NCBI RefSeq assembly: GCF_013377995.1
Contig: NZ_CP055305.1
Coordinates: forward strand, 62,001 to 126,000
DNA length: 64,000 bases
Source: Mannheimia pernigra
Lineage (GTDB): Bacteria > Pseudomonadota > Gammaproteobacteria > Enterobacterales > Pasteurellaceae
Direction of reading: 5' to 3'
Both the position numbers and the translations under genes were made by a program. The stretch's first letter is position 1; every line of letters starts with the position of its first letter. The notes under the pieces are model-generated. The model searched no databases. It had not been told where the DNA came from and worked only from the letters and a program-made list of their open reading frames with translations. Below, one piece after another: positions 34,081-42,674 of the stretch.

Positions 34081-35955
34081 TTAATCGTCTAAGAAACTAC
34101 GCAAGGTTTCTGAACGACTTGGGTGACGAAGTTTACGCAGTGCTTTTGCTTCAATCTGACGAATACGCTCACGGGTTACATCAAATTGCTTACCTACTTC
34201 CTCAAGCGTATGGTCTGTGTTCATATCAATCCCAAAACGCATACGTAATACTTTCGCTTCACGAGGAGTTAAGCCTTCCAGCACTTCGTTTGTTGCCATA
34301 CGCAAACTTTCTGCCGTAGCTGAATCTAGTGGCAATTCAAGGCTTTCATCTTGAATAAAATCACCTAAATGTGAATCGTCGTCGTCCCCTATTGGGGTTT
34401 CCATTGAAATTGGCTCTTTGGCAATCTTCAGCACTTTGCGGATTTTATCTTCTGGCATTCCCATACGTTCTGCCAACTCTTCTGGTGTGGCTTCACGCCC
34501 CATTTCTTGCAAACATTGGCGAGAAATGCGGTTTAGTTTATTGATAGTCTCAATCATATGCACGGGAATACGGATTGTACGAGCTTGGTCAGCAATTGAA
34601 CGAGTGATTGCTTGGCGAATCCACCAAGTTGCGTAAGTTGAGAATTTATAACCACGACGGTATTCAAATTTATCTACCGCTTTCATCAAGCCAATATTAC
34701 CCTCTTGGATTAAATCCAAGAACTGTAAGCCACGATTAGTATATTTTTTTGCAATCGAAATAACTAAACGCAAATTGGCTTCCACCATCTCTTTTTTCGC
34801 ACGGCGAGCTTTTAATTCGCCATTTGAAATACGTCCGCCAATTTCTCGAATTTGCGCAATAGTTAAGCCTGAAGCTTGTTCTAAATTTTGTAAATTTGAG
34901 ATATTAATACGAATATTATCCACATAATTTGCTAATTTTGGCACTGCATTTTTCTTCGCATTAATGGCTTTTTCTATCCACATCTCGCTTAATTCGTGAC
35001 CTTGGAAGGCTTTTAAAAAATCAGCTTTATTCATTCCTGCATATTCAACTGCATAGCGTTGAATTTGACGCTCTTCCATACGCACTTGTTTCATCAATTT
35101 TTGTACAGATGCTACCAGCAAATCAAATTGTTTAGGCACTAAACGGAATTCTAGGAAAATATCGGAAAGAGCCTCAATTTGCTCTCTTGATTTTTTGCTA
35201 GTACGCCCGTGTTTTTGAATAAACAGCAATACTTTCTGATGCTGATTGCGTAATGCTTCAAATTTCTCACGAGCAAGCTCAGGATCAATTGAACCATCAT
35301 CACTACTAGATGAACTATCTTCGCTTTCTTCGTCCTCATTTTCATCATCAACATCAGGAACATCCGCTACTTCATCATCCTCTAATTCTGGATCGATTTC
35401 TACTAATGGAGTCTCTTCCAAAACATTTAGATCCACAAATGCCGTGACTAAATCCGATAAACGCATTTCACCTGCTTCAACTTGGGCATAGCTCTCAAGT
35501 AAGCCCACCAACGCTTCGGGATATTCCGCTATTGCACATTGTACTTCATTAATGCCTTCTTCAATACGTTTTGCAATGTCGATCTCGCCCTCTCGGGTAA
35601 GCAGTTCTACCGTTCCCATTTCACGCATATACATACGCACAGGATCTGTGGTTCTACCTAATTCGGACTCTACGGTTGAAAGCACTTTGGTTGCTTCTTC
35701 TACCACATCTTCATCGGCAATATTTTCAGAAAGCAGAAGATCGTCAGTGTCTGGGGCAACGTCTAAAACTTGAATCCCCATATCGTTGATCATCTGAATA
35801 ACATCTTCGATCTGCTCCGCATCAACTAACTCTTCTGGTAAGTGATCGTGAACTTCAGAGATCGTTAAATATCCCTGCTCACGCCCTTGTGCGATCAGAA
35901 GTTCCAATTGGGATTGCTGTTCTTGTTCTAATTGTTGATCTGCTTGGTTTTCCAT
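34081..35955 (-). CDS. rpoD: RNA polymerase primary sigma factor (sigma-70)
   Basis: The housekeeping sigma factor, 624 residues. Region 1.1 (about 1-80), the acidic non-conserved insert (DDEVADVPDVDDENEDEES near 200), region 2.4 (YATWWIRQAITRSIADQART) for the -10 element, region 3 and region 4.2 (VTRERIRQIEAKALRKL) for the -35 element are intact. It is the third gene of the rpsU-dnaG-rpoD macromolecular synthesis operon, in the normal order. Confidence 0.98.
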   Translation of the reverse strand: MENQADQQLEQEQQSQLELLIAQGREQGYLTISEVHDHLPEELVDAEQIEDVIQMINDMGIQVLDVAPDTDDLLLSENIADEDVVEEATKVLSTVESELGRTTDPVRMYMREMGTVELLTREGEIDIAKRIEEGINEVQCAIAEYPEALVGLLESYAQVEAGEMRLSDLVTAFVDLNVLEETPLVEIDPELEDDEVADVPDVDDENEDEESEDSSSSSDDGSIDPELAREKFEALRNQHQKVLLFIQKHGRTSKKSREQIEALSDIFLEFRLVPKQFDLLVASVQKLMKQVRMEERQIQRYAVEYAGMNKADFLKAFQGHELSEMWIEKAINAKKNAVPKLANYVDNIRINISNLQNLEQASGLTIAQIREIGGRISNGELKARRAKKEMVEANLRLVISIAKKYTNRGLQFLDLIQEGNIGLMKAVDKFEYRRGYKFSTYATWWIRQAITRSIADQARTIRIPVHMIETINKLNRISRQCLQEMGREATPEELAERMGMPEDKIRKVLKIAKEPISMETPIGDDDDSHLGDFIQDESLELPLDSATAESLRMATNEVLEGLTPREAKVLRMRFGIDMNTDHTLEEVGKQFDVTRERIRQIEAKALRKLRHPSRSETLRSFLDD

Positions 35956-36054
35956 AGTTTATCCGTTTATTATGCGAGCAAAAATAGTAGAGGATTATAC
36001 CACTAAATTAGAGAGTGTGTCCTCATTTTATTCTATTGTCTATTTGCAAAAAAT

Positions 36055-37827
36055 TTATAAATTTTGACCGCTTGTTATACGATTTTGCTCTAAAAAAAAG
36101 TACTCTTTTTTCTCATCATCAGTTAAGCCCACTGTTCGGTCTTTAGCAATCAATTCTTCTTTTCGACATTCCACTAATTTTGCATAGAGAAAATCAAGCG
36201 TATCAATAAAGGTAGTTTCAATATTTTCTGGCAACACTAAATGCTCCCAGCTTGCTAAAGTTTCAAGGATGTTATATTGGGGATGCGCTCGGTAATGTTC
36301 AAGTAGCCCACCCATACTGATGCCCGTATTTTGCTGACAAATCGAAACAATATCGGTTAATAATTCAAAGCCAGGCTCTTTTAACGCTTTCAGCGAGCTA
36401 ACATCAGGCACAAATTTTACCAACTGCGGATTTTGTAGCAATAAGGTAATGAGCAATCGCATTGGAGTTCGCCGAATTTTAACAGCTTGATGTGCTATCT
36501 TTTCTTCTGATTTTTTATTCGCAAGTAACGCTTCCAGTTGTATTGGATCTAAAATACCTAGCTTCTGCCCTAAAATATTGCGTAAGTAAACCCGCAACAT
36601 TTCTCCAGGAATCCGATTAATGAGTGGCACAGCTAAGGCAGCCAGCTTTGATTTTCCTTCTTTTGAGGAAAGATCCACATCTGAAAGCAAGCTATCAAAC
36701 AGAAAATCACTGAGCGATTTAGCATTCTCTGCTAAATATTGCTCAAACCCTGCTTTTCCTTGTGAGCGAATGAAAGTATCTGGGTCTTCCCCGTCAGGTA
36801 AAAAAATAAATTTAAGCTGACGGCCATCTTGCAGATACGGCAAGGCATTTTCTAACGCTCGCCACGCAGCATCTCGACCCGCTCTATCGCCATCATAACA
36901 ACAGATAATTTGCTCGGTGCAACGGAACATTTGTTGAATTTGCTCACCCGTGGTTGCCGTGCCAAGCGAAGCCACCGCATTATCAATGCCAAATTGAGCC
37001 AATGCTACCACATCCATATAACCCTCTACCACAAAGAGATAATCTGGATTTTCATTGACTTGTAAGGCTTGATATAAACCGTATAGCTCACTTCCTTTAT
37101 GATAAATTACGGTTTCAGGCGAGTTCATATACTTCGCCCCTTGCTCATCATTTGGCAGCACACGCCCACCAAAGGCAATTACTCGCCCACGTTTATCCCG
37201 AATTGGAAAGATGACTCGATTGCGAAATTTATCATAAATTCGACCGCTATCATTTTTGGTTAAAACCCCTATATCAAGTAACTTTTGCGTTTCCTCAGGC
37301 GATTGCCCAAAAGTGCGTAGTGCAGCGTCAAAAGCGTTCGGAGCAAAACCAATTTCAAAGCGTTTAATAATCTCAGCTGATAAACCCCGTTTCTGCAAAT
37401 AACGTTGAGGCTCAATTTGGTGGGATAAATTTTGCTGATAAAACGTTGTCACTGCTTCCATCAACTCATAAAGATTACGTTTGGTTTTAAAACTCGCTTG
37501 AGGCTTGCCATCTCGATTAATCACATTCTCTCTGGGCACTTCCAAACCGTGCATAGTGGCCAGTTCTTCAATGGCTTCTGGAAATTCCAGCTTATCGTAA
37601 TCCATTAAAAATGTAATGACATTACCGTGAACACCACAACCGAAGCAGTGATAAAATTGTTTAGATTGACTTACCGAAAATGAAGGCGTTTTTTCGTGAT
37701 GAAAAGGACAACAAGCCTGATAATCTCGGCCTGCCTTTTTAAGTTTGACCCGATTGTTGATAACCTCAACAATATCGGTACGAGCAACCAGATCATCAAT
37801 AAACGAACGTGGGATTGTACCTTTCAT
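36055..37827 (-). CDS. dnaG: DNA primase
   Basis: Makes RNA primers at the replication fork. It is 590 residues: N-terminal CHC2 zinc-binding domain (CPFHHEKTPSFSVS and YHCFGCG), catalytic TOPRIM domain (FVVEGYMDVVALAQFG about 265 and CYDGDRAGRDAA about 310), and a C-terminal DnaB-interaction domain. It lies between rpsU and rpoD. A hairpin upstream (37984-38013) probably limits read-through from rpsU. Confidence 0.98.
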   Translation of the reverse strand: MKGTIPRSFIDDLVARTDIVEVINNRVKLKKAGRDYQACCPFHHEKTPSFSVSQSKQFYHCFGCGVHGNVITFLMDYDKLEFPEAIEELATMHGLEVPRENVINRDGKPQASFKTKRNLYELMEAVTTFYQQNLSHQIEPQRYLQKRGLSAEIIKRFEIGFAPNAFDAALRTFGQSPEETQKLLDIGVLTKNDSGRIYDKFRNRVIFPIRDKRGRVIAFGGRVLPNDEQGAKYMNSPETVIYHKGSELYGLYQALQVNENPDYLFVVEGYMDVVALAQFGIDNAVASLGTATTGEQIQQMFRCTEQIICCYDGDRAGRDAAWRALENALPYLQDGRQLKFIFLPDGEDPDTFIRSQGKAGFEQYLAENAKSLSDFLFDSLLSDVDLSSKEGKSKLAALAVPLINRIPGEMLRVYLRNILGQKLGILDPIQLEALLANKKSEEKIAHQAVKIRRTPMRLLITLLLQNPQLVKFVPDVSSLKALKEPGFELLTDIVSICQQNTGISMGGLLEHYRAHPQYNILETLASWEHLVLPENIETTFIDTLDFLYAKLVECRKEELIAKDRTVGLTDDEKKEYFFLEQNRITSGQNL

Positions 37828-37983
37828 TGATTTCCTCCTGCTCTTTTAATTGATACAAGCGGTTAAATTTTGGCAAAATTTTACACATTTACACAAACGC
37901 TTGCGTTGAACATAATTAAACAACCATAAAGTTGAATAAGCGAGCAATATACAACTGCTTGAAATAAAAATATAAAAACACCA

Positions 37984-38013
37984 AAACCGTGACCCTAATA
38001 GGCATCACGGTTT
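37984..38013 (-). terminator. Intra-operon attenuator between rpsU and dnaG
   Basis: AAACCGTGA and TCACGGTTT form a 9-bp stem with a 12-base loop; on the minus strand the arm is followed by TTGGTGTTTTTAT. E. coli has an equivalent partial terminator (T1) between rpsU and dnaG, which keeps primase levels low relative to S21. Confidence 0.7.
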
Positions 38014-38046
38014 CGATATATTTTTCCAATTAGCGAACTAAGCTAA

Positions 38047-38262
38047 TTAGTATAAACGTGTATTACGTGCGTTCTCACGGAAGTTACGTTTAGCGTGACG
38101 TTTAGCAAGTGATGCTTTTTCACGTTTACGAATTGTAGTTGGTTTTTCATAGAATTCACGAGCACGAACTTCTGCTAAGATACCCGCTTTTTCGCAAGAG
38201 CGTTTAAAACGACGTAATGCAACGTCAAATGATTCATTTTCACGAACTTTAATTACTGGCAT
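38047..38262 (-). CDS. rpsU: 30S ribosomal protein S21
   Basis: The complete 71-residue S21, starting MPVIKVRENESFDVALRRFK and ending in an Arg-rich tail (KRHAKRNFRENARNTRLY). It helps mRNA selection at initiation. It is the first gene of the rpsU-dnaG-rpoD operon; the promoter is expected in the AT-rich region just upstream. Confidence 0.98.
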   Translation of the reverse strand: MPVIKVRENESFDVALRRFKRSCEKAGILAEVRAREFYEKPTTIRKREKASLAKRHAKRNFRENARNTRLY

Positions 38263-38688
38263 ATGCCATCACCTCAGAAAAATATGATTAAATTATTAAC
38301 CGCACACAATTTTGGCGGCATAGAACAAAAAAGGTAGCGTATTCTACCCCAAGCACGTTGATAAGTAAAGTGCTATGTTTATCCAAATTTACCCATTACT
38401 TTGCGGATGTCTATAAATCATCTCATTTCAGTTGAGATGGAAAATTCAATGTTGAGGGCAACACAGGCACCGCCATTTCATTAGATGAACTTTAGCTTAA
38501 TGGCGATATATTTATCTTATAGCACAAAAATGTGAATAGCCTTGGCTCAAAAATACCAACAAATCCGCTTTCTCTTTTATGCCAAATAATCGTTTAAATT
38601 CACGTATACCGCTTTAAAAAAGAGATAGATAGCCCACATACCTTAGTATAAAATAAGTATCGTTCTTTCATAATATTAGGATTGTCTA
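38263..38688. other. 426-base region without an intact gene
   Basis: It holds the divergent promoters of rpsU and the O-antigen-ligase-like gene. In one plus-strand frame from 38436 a protein-like stretch with two in-frame stops reads DGKFNVEGNTGTAISLDEL, stop, LNGDIFIL, stop; this could be a decayed exported-protein gene, but the evidence is weak. CGCCATT/AATGGCG and CATCTCA/TGAGATG make two short hairpins. Confidence 0.35.
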
Positions 38689-40006
38689 ATGCTTTTTAAT
38701 TTCAAAATAGAGAAACCACAAATTATACTTTTCTGCAATATTCTAGTGGCAACATTTTTTGTGAGTGTTTTAACGTTTAAAAAAGGCTATAGTTATGCGC
38801 CAATCATATTGGGCATTATCGCAATACTTAACCTTCTCTGCCATTCTCTGCCATTCTCTGCCATTCTCTGCCATTCTCTGCCATTCTCTGCCATTCTCTG
38901 CCATTCTCCATCATTTAAAATTAAAACAAATGCGGTTGCTTGATAATGAAGACAAATTTTTTATTTTCTCTCTTATTGCTTATTTTTCAACATTTCTAAT
39001 ATCTGTTATAGATAATCAAGATAGTTTAAGAGAAATTGATAATCCAAGTAGAGTTTTACTATTTATTCCATTAATTTTTTTCTTTAGTCTTTATCCAATA
39101 AAGAAAAAAATAATTTTCTATTTTATTCCTATTGGTTCATTTGTTATTGGATTATTAGCCATATACCAAAAATTTATTCTTAACTTTCCTTTACCATTTC
39201 CTGAAACACACAGTATTCAAGCTGGCGATATTTCTATGACATTATCTTTATTAAGTATGGTTATTGCTTTTTACTGGTTCAATAAAAATACTAAAATTGC
39301 CTTTTTATGTATTTTATTTGCAACTTTTGGATTAAGTGCAAGTATTCTAACTGGTGCAAGAGGTGGGTGGATTGCATTTCCGTTTTGCTTTTTACTTATT
39401 TTAGTATGCTATTATAAAAACCTGAATAAAAAGATATTATTACTGATTGTTTCTATCATTACTATTGCTATTTCACTGTTTATTACTAGACCCGAATTTG
39501 GATTTAAACACAGATATAATTCTGCTAAAGCAGATATTACAAATTATATAGAAAAAGGAATAAAAAACACGTCTCAAGGTGCTCGGCTAGATATGTGGCA
39601 AAATGCAATGATTGCGATTAGTGAAAAACCCATATTAGGGCACGGCAGTTCAGGTTATGAATTATTTAGGAAAAAACAGGTCAATTCCAATCAAATGGCA
39701 GAAACAACGTTGCAATATCATAGCCTGCATAATCAATATTTAGAAGCTTTTGTAAAAAGAGGAATGGTTGGTTTTATAGCATTAATTGCTATTTTAATTA
39801 TTCCGTTTTTTCTTTTTGTAAGAAGATTAAAAACTGATGATTTCGCATTAAAATGTATCGCTGTGTTAGGTATTGTACATATTACTTCTCACTCATTCTT
39901 TTTCTTAACTCAATCATATTTAGCACATAATTCAGGATCCATATTTTATTTCTTTGTATTGATATTGCTCTATCATTTACTTAAACAAGAAAAAGAGAAT
40001 ATATAA
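38689..40006 (+). pseudogene. O-antigen ligase / Wzy-type membrane protein, phase-variable, out of frame in this copy
   Basis: Two overlapping frames form one gene. The 5' frame (ATG 38689, first helices FCNILVATFFVSVLTF and IILGIIAILNLL) runs into a tandem decanucleotide tract and stops at 38943. The 3' frame continues to 40006 with LLDNEDKFFIFSLIAYFSTF, REIDNPSRVLLFIPLIFFFS, the Wzy_C-like loop GARGGWIAF and the HSLHNQYLEAFVKRG motif of O-antigen ligases. About 11 helices are expected. Removing one 10-bp unit (6 copies) or adding two (9 copies) makes a single 435- or 445-residue frame. This copy, with 7 units, is OFF for the full protein. An internal ATG at 38795 in the downstream frame could give a 403-residue form lacking the first ~36 residues. 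rmlB/rffG is adjacent and convergent. Confidence 0.85.
38834..38903 (+). repeat. Seven tandem copies of a 10-bp repeat (contingency locus)
   Basis: Seven perfect head-to-tail copies of TTCTCTGCCA (38834-38903), followed by a partial unit (TTCTC). All three frames through the tract are open and read the same decapeptide cycle FSAILCHSLP, a hydrophobic sequence compatible with a membrane helix. The unit length is not a multiple of three, so each gain or loss shifts the frame. Confidence 0.97.
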
Positions 40007-40050
40007 TCAACAAAGGCAGAATGAAATTTCTGCCTTTCTTTTTATCTCTA

Positions 40051-41061
40051 TTAATTGCCATTCTCTAAATACCATTGCACGGTTTTACGCATACCACTTT
40101 CAAAGGTTTCTCGCGGTTTCCAACCTAATTCTTGTCTTATTTTTGTGGCGTCAATAGCATAACGAATATCATGTCCGGCTCGATCATCAACATAAGTAAT
40201 CAAATCTATATAATTTTCTATATTTTTAGGTTTATTTGGTGCAAGTTCTTCTAACAAATTACATATAGCTCTTACTATCTCAATATTGGTTTTTTCTTGA
40301 TGAGAGCCAATATTGTAAGTTTCTCCCACTTTACCTTTAGTTAATACTCGATATAAAGCTCTAATGTGATCTTCTACAAAAATCCAATCTCGCACCTGCA
40401 AGCCATTACCATAAATGGGCAACGGCTTACCCTGCAATCCGTTTAAAATCATCAAGGGAATCAGTTTTTCAGGATGTTGAAACGCCCCATAATTATTGGA
40501 GCAATGAGTAATCATCACAGGCAAAGCATAGGTGCGATGCCACGCCCTTACCAGATGATCGCTTGCTGCTTTTGAAGCAGAGTATGGGCTACTTGGGTAA
40601 TAAGGCGTTTCTTCAGTAAAGAGCCTATCGCTATCCGCCAGATCGCCATAAACCTCATCGGTAGAAATATGTAGAAATCGGAAATTCGATTTCTTAGGCT
40701 CATTCAGCCCTTGCCAATAAGCTTTTGCAGACTCTAATAAAGTATAAGTCCCCACAATATTGGTTTGAATAAAATGAGATGCCCCATTAATAGAACGATC
40801 AACATGGCTCTCAGCCGCTAAGTGCATAACGGAATCAGGCTGATATTTGCAAAAAATTTCAAAAATATGACCGCTTGCACAAATATCAACTTGCTCGAAA
40901 TGGTAGCGTTCATTATCGGTAACACTTTCAAGTGAAGCTAGATTCGCAGCGTAAGTCAGCTTATCAACATTGATGATGATATGGTTAGTTTGTTCAATCA
41001 AGTAACGAACCAAGGCCGAGCCAATAAATCCAGCTCCGCCTGTAATAAGGATAGTAGACAT
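40051..41061 (-). CDS. dTDP-glucose 4,6-dehydratase
   Basis: A 336-residue NAD+-dependent short-chain dehydratase (RmlB/RffG type) that makes dTDP-4-keto-6-deoxyglucose for deoxysugars of O-antigen or ECA. The Rossmann motif GGAGFIGSALVRY is at residue 7, the STDEVYGDL segment near 132 carries active-site residues, and the YSASKAASDHL motif has the catalytic Tyr/Lys near 157. It is isolated from rmlACD but next to the phase-variable ligase gene. rmlB and rffG cannot be told apart from this context. An extended uptake signal lies within it near 40850-40880. Confidence 0.94.
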   Translation of the reverse strand: MSTILITGGAGFIGSALVRYLIEQTNHIIINVDKLTYAANLASLESVTDNERYHFEQVDICASGHIFEIFCKYQPDSVMHLAAESHVDRSINGASHFIQTNIVGTYTLLESAKAYWQGLNEPKKSNFRFLHISTDEVYGDLADSDRLFTEETPYYPSSPYSASKAASDHLVRAWHRTYALPVMITHCSNNYGAFQHPEKLIPLMILNGLQGKPLPIYGNGLQVRDWIFVEDHIRALYRVLTKGKVGETYNIGSHQEKTNIEIVRAICNLLEELAPNKPKNIENYIDLITYVDDRAGHDIRYAIDATKIRQELGWKPRETFESGMRKTVQWYLENGN

Positions 41062-41201
41062 AAGTTATAAGTGAAAAGAGCTTATTTTAAGATAAAGTAT
41101 TATACACTTTTCCCAACACATACCTTTGCTCTTTTTAAGATTGCACTTCTACAGCAATTATTAGATAATACTCAACCAAGTAAAATTTGATCTAAAACAA
41201 A

Positions 41202-41543
41202 ATGAGCGATATTCAAATTCCTTTAATCTTTACTGATGCCGCGGCACGTAAAGTGAAAACCTTAATTGAGGGCGAAGAGAACCCGAACCTTCGCTTACGT
41301 GTTTATATTACGGGAGGGGGCTGTAGTGGGTTTCAATACGGTTTTACCTTCGACGATCAGGTAAATGACGGCGACCTGACTATTGAAAACCAAAGTGTCG
41401 GCTTAGTCGTTGATCCGATGAGCTTACAATATTTAATCGGCGGTACTGTAGATTACACTGAAGGGCTAGATGGCTCTCGCTTTGTGGTAACAAATCCAAA
41501 TGCAAGCTCAACCTGTGGTTGTGGCTCTTCCTTTAGTATTTAA
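41202..41543 (+). CDS. erpA: Iron-sulfur cluster insertion protein ErpA
   Basis: A 113-residue A-type Fe-S carrier that delivers clusters to enzymes such as IspG/IspH. The three cluster Cys lie in GGGCSGFQYGF (Cys about 41) and STCGCGSSF (about 105 and 107). The N-terminus MSDIQIPLIFTDAAARKVK matches ErpA rather than IscA. It is a single gene, convergent with yidD. Confidence 0.95.
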   Translation: MSDIQIPLIFTDAAARKVKTLIEGEENPNLRLRVYITGGGCSGFQYGFTFDDQVNDGDLTIENQSVGLVVDPMSLQYLIGGTVDYTEGLDGSRFVVTNPNASSTCGCGSSFSI

Positions 41544-41587
41544 ACCATACCATTTACATAAAAAAATAACCGCTTGTATATAAGAAG

Positions 41588-41617
41588 ATAGCCTCACTTT
41601 TCAGTGAGGCTATTTTT
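41588..41617. terminator. Bidirectional terminator between erpA and yidD
   Basis: ATAGCCTCAC TTTTCA GTGAGGCTAT followed by TTTTTCTTT, a 10-bp perfect stem. It ends erpA transcripts. The yidD stop codon (41610-41612) lies inside the right arm, so the hairpin overlaps the end of that minus-strand gene. Confidence 0.85.
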
Positions 41618-41936
41618 CTTTATGCTTATCTTTACAACATTTTCCTTTACAAAGCGGGACAAGATCCTCTCCGCCTTCGCTCATTGGATTGCAACGTAAA
41701 ATCCGTTTAAAGGCAAGATAGCCACCTCTGATTGCACCGTGAATTTTAATTGCTTCAACCGCATAAGTTGAACAGGTAGGGTAAAATCGGCAACGAGGTC
41801 CAATCAATGGGCTAATTGCATAGCGATAGAAATAAATAGGCAACAATAAAAGCCTTGCTAACAAGCTAATACTTTTAGGCTTACTTATTGATTGCTCTGA
41901 GCTGGCTTTTTGCTCAGACGGATGTGTCTTGCCCAT
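41610..41936 (-). CDS. yidD: Membrane protein insertion efficiency factor YidD
   Basis: A 108-residue YidD-family protein thought to assist YidC. The core is intact: LLLLPIYFYRYAISPLIGPR, then CRFYPTCSTYAVEAI, RGGYLAFKRILRCNP. It is about 20 residues longer than the usual ~85, because the only good ATG lies 52 bases inside rnpA; a closer non-ATG start is possible. The Cys/Lys-rich tail is KGKCCKDKHKEK. yidC, its normal neighbour, is absent here. Confidence 0.9.
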   Translation of the reverse strand: MGKTHPSEQKASSEQSISKPKSISLLARLLLLPIYFYRYAISPLIGPRCRFYPTCSTYAVEAIKIHGAIRGGYLAFKRILRCNPMSEGGEDLVPLCKGKCCKDKHKEK

Positions 41937-42259
41937 AGTTTTTCCAGTGTTTCAAAAAGCATTGCATTGTCTAATTTACCAATTCCGCCTTTTGCCACAA
42001 AGACAAAATCAAAATTCGGTAATTCGTGCTGTTTTAAACGAAAACTTTCTCTCACAATACGTTTAATTCGATTGCGATCGTGAGCACGTTTGAGATGTTT
42101 TTTAGCAACCGTTAAACCTAGACGAGGATTCTCTAATGTATTCTCTCTAGCAAGAAGGGTCATTTGAGGGGTACTGGCTCGAAGTGGCTCTTCAAACACC
42201 GCTTTAAATTGAACGGGAGCTAACAAACGCAGCTCCCGAGAAAAATTTAGCTTATTCAC
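41885..42259 (-). CDS. rnpA: Ribonuclease P protein component
   Basis: The 124-residue protein subunit of RNase P, which removes tRNA 5' leaders. The RNR motif is visible in KRAHDRNRIKRIVRESFR (about 58-75), and GLTVAKKHLK precedes it. It overlaps yidD by 52 bases and follows rpmH after 38 bases, the conserved rpmH-rnpA-yidD order. Confidence 0.96.
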   Translation of the reverse strand: MNKLNFSRELRLLAPVQFKAVFEEPLRASTPQMTLLARENTLENPRLGLTVAKKHLKRAHDRNRIKRIVRESFRLKQHELPNFDFVFVAKGGIGKLDNAMLFETLEKLWARHIRLSKKPAQSNQ

Positions 42260-42297
42260 ACTTAAGATTAGAAAGGTGTTTTGGCTGAGTTCTGCAA

Positions 42298-42432
42298 TTA
42301 TGCAGATAAAGATTTACGACCTTTAGCACGACGACGTGCTAATACTTGACGACCGTTTTTAGTAGCCATACGAGCACGGAAACCGTGTGTACGAGCACGT
42401 TTTAATACTGATGGTTGAAATGTACGTTTCAT
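42298..42432 (-). CDS. rpmH: 50S ribosomal protein L34
   Basis: A short 44-residue gene: MKRTFQPSVLKRARTHGFRA at its start and RRRAKGRKSLSA at its end, clearly L34. The ATG is at 42430-42432 and TAA at 42298-42300. It diverges from hemH. In most relatives dnaA is the upstream neighbour; it is not here. Confidence 0.97.
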   Translation of the reverse strand: MKRTFQPSVLKRARTHGFRARMATKNGRQVLARRRAKGRKSLSA

Positions 42433-42674
42433 TGCTATCTACCTAAAATTCAAAAAGTTGGCATACAAAATGTTTCTGCCAAACAAGGACCATAAAAAAG
42501 AGTTGCAATTCTACAAGCAATCAAAACAAAAAGCAAGAATCAATATAAGTCAAATCCGCTTGTTTGCAAAGTTTTTGAAAAATAAGACCGCTTGTAATAA
42601 TCACAGAAATTTATATTGGTTTATGGCATAATCTGTTTATGTAATTTACCACCTGTCTTAAGTGAGAATGTAAT

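Noticed and set aside
38834..38903. Short CRISPR-like array
   Set aside because: The 10-bp units are directly adjacent with no spacers; they lie inside a gene and act as a frame-shifting tract.
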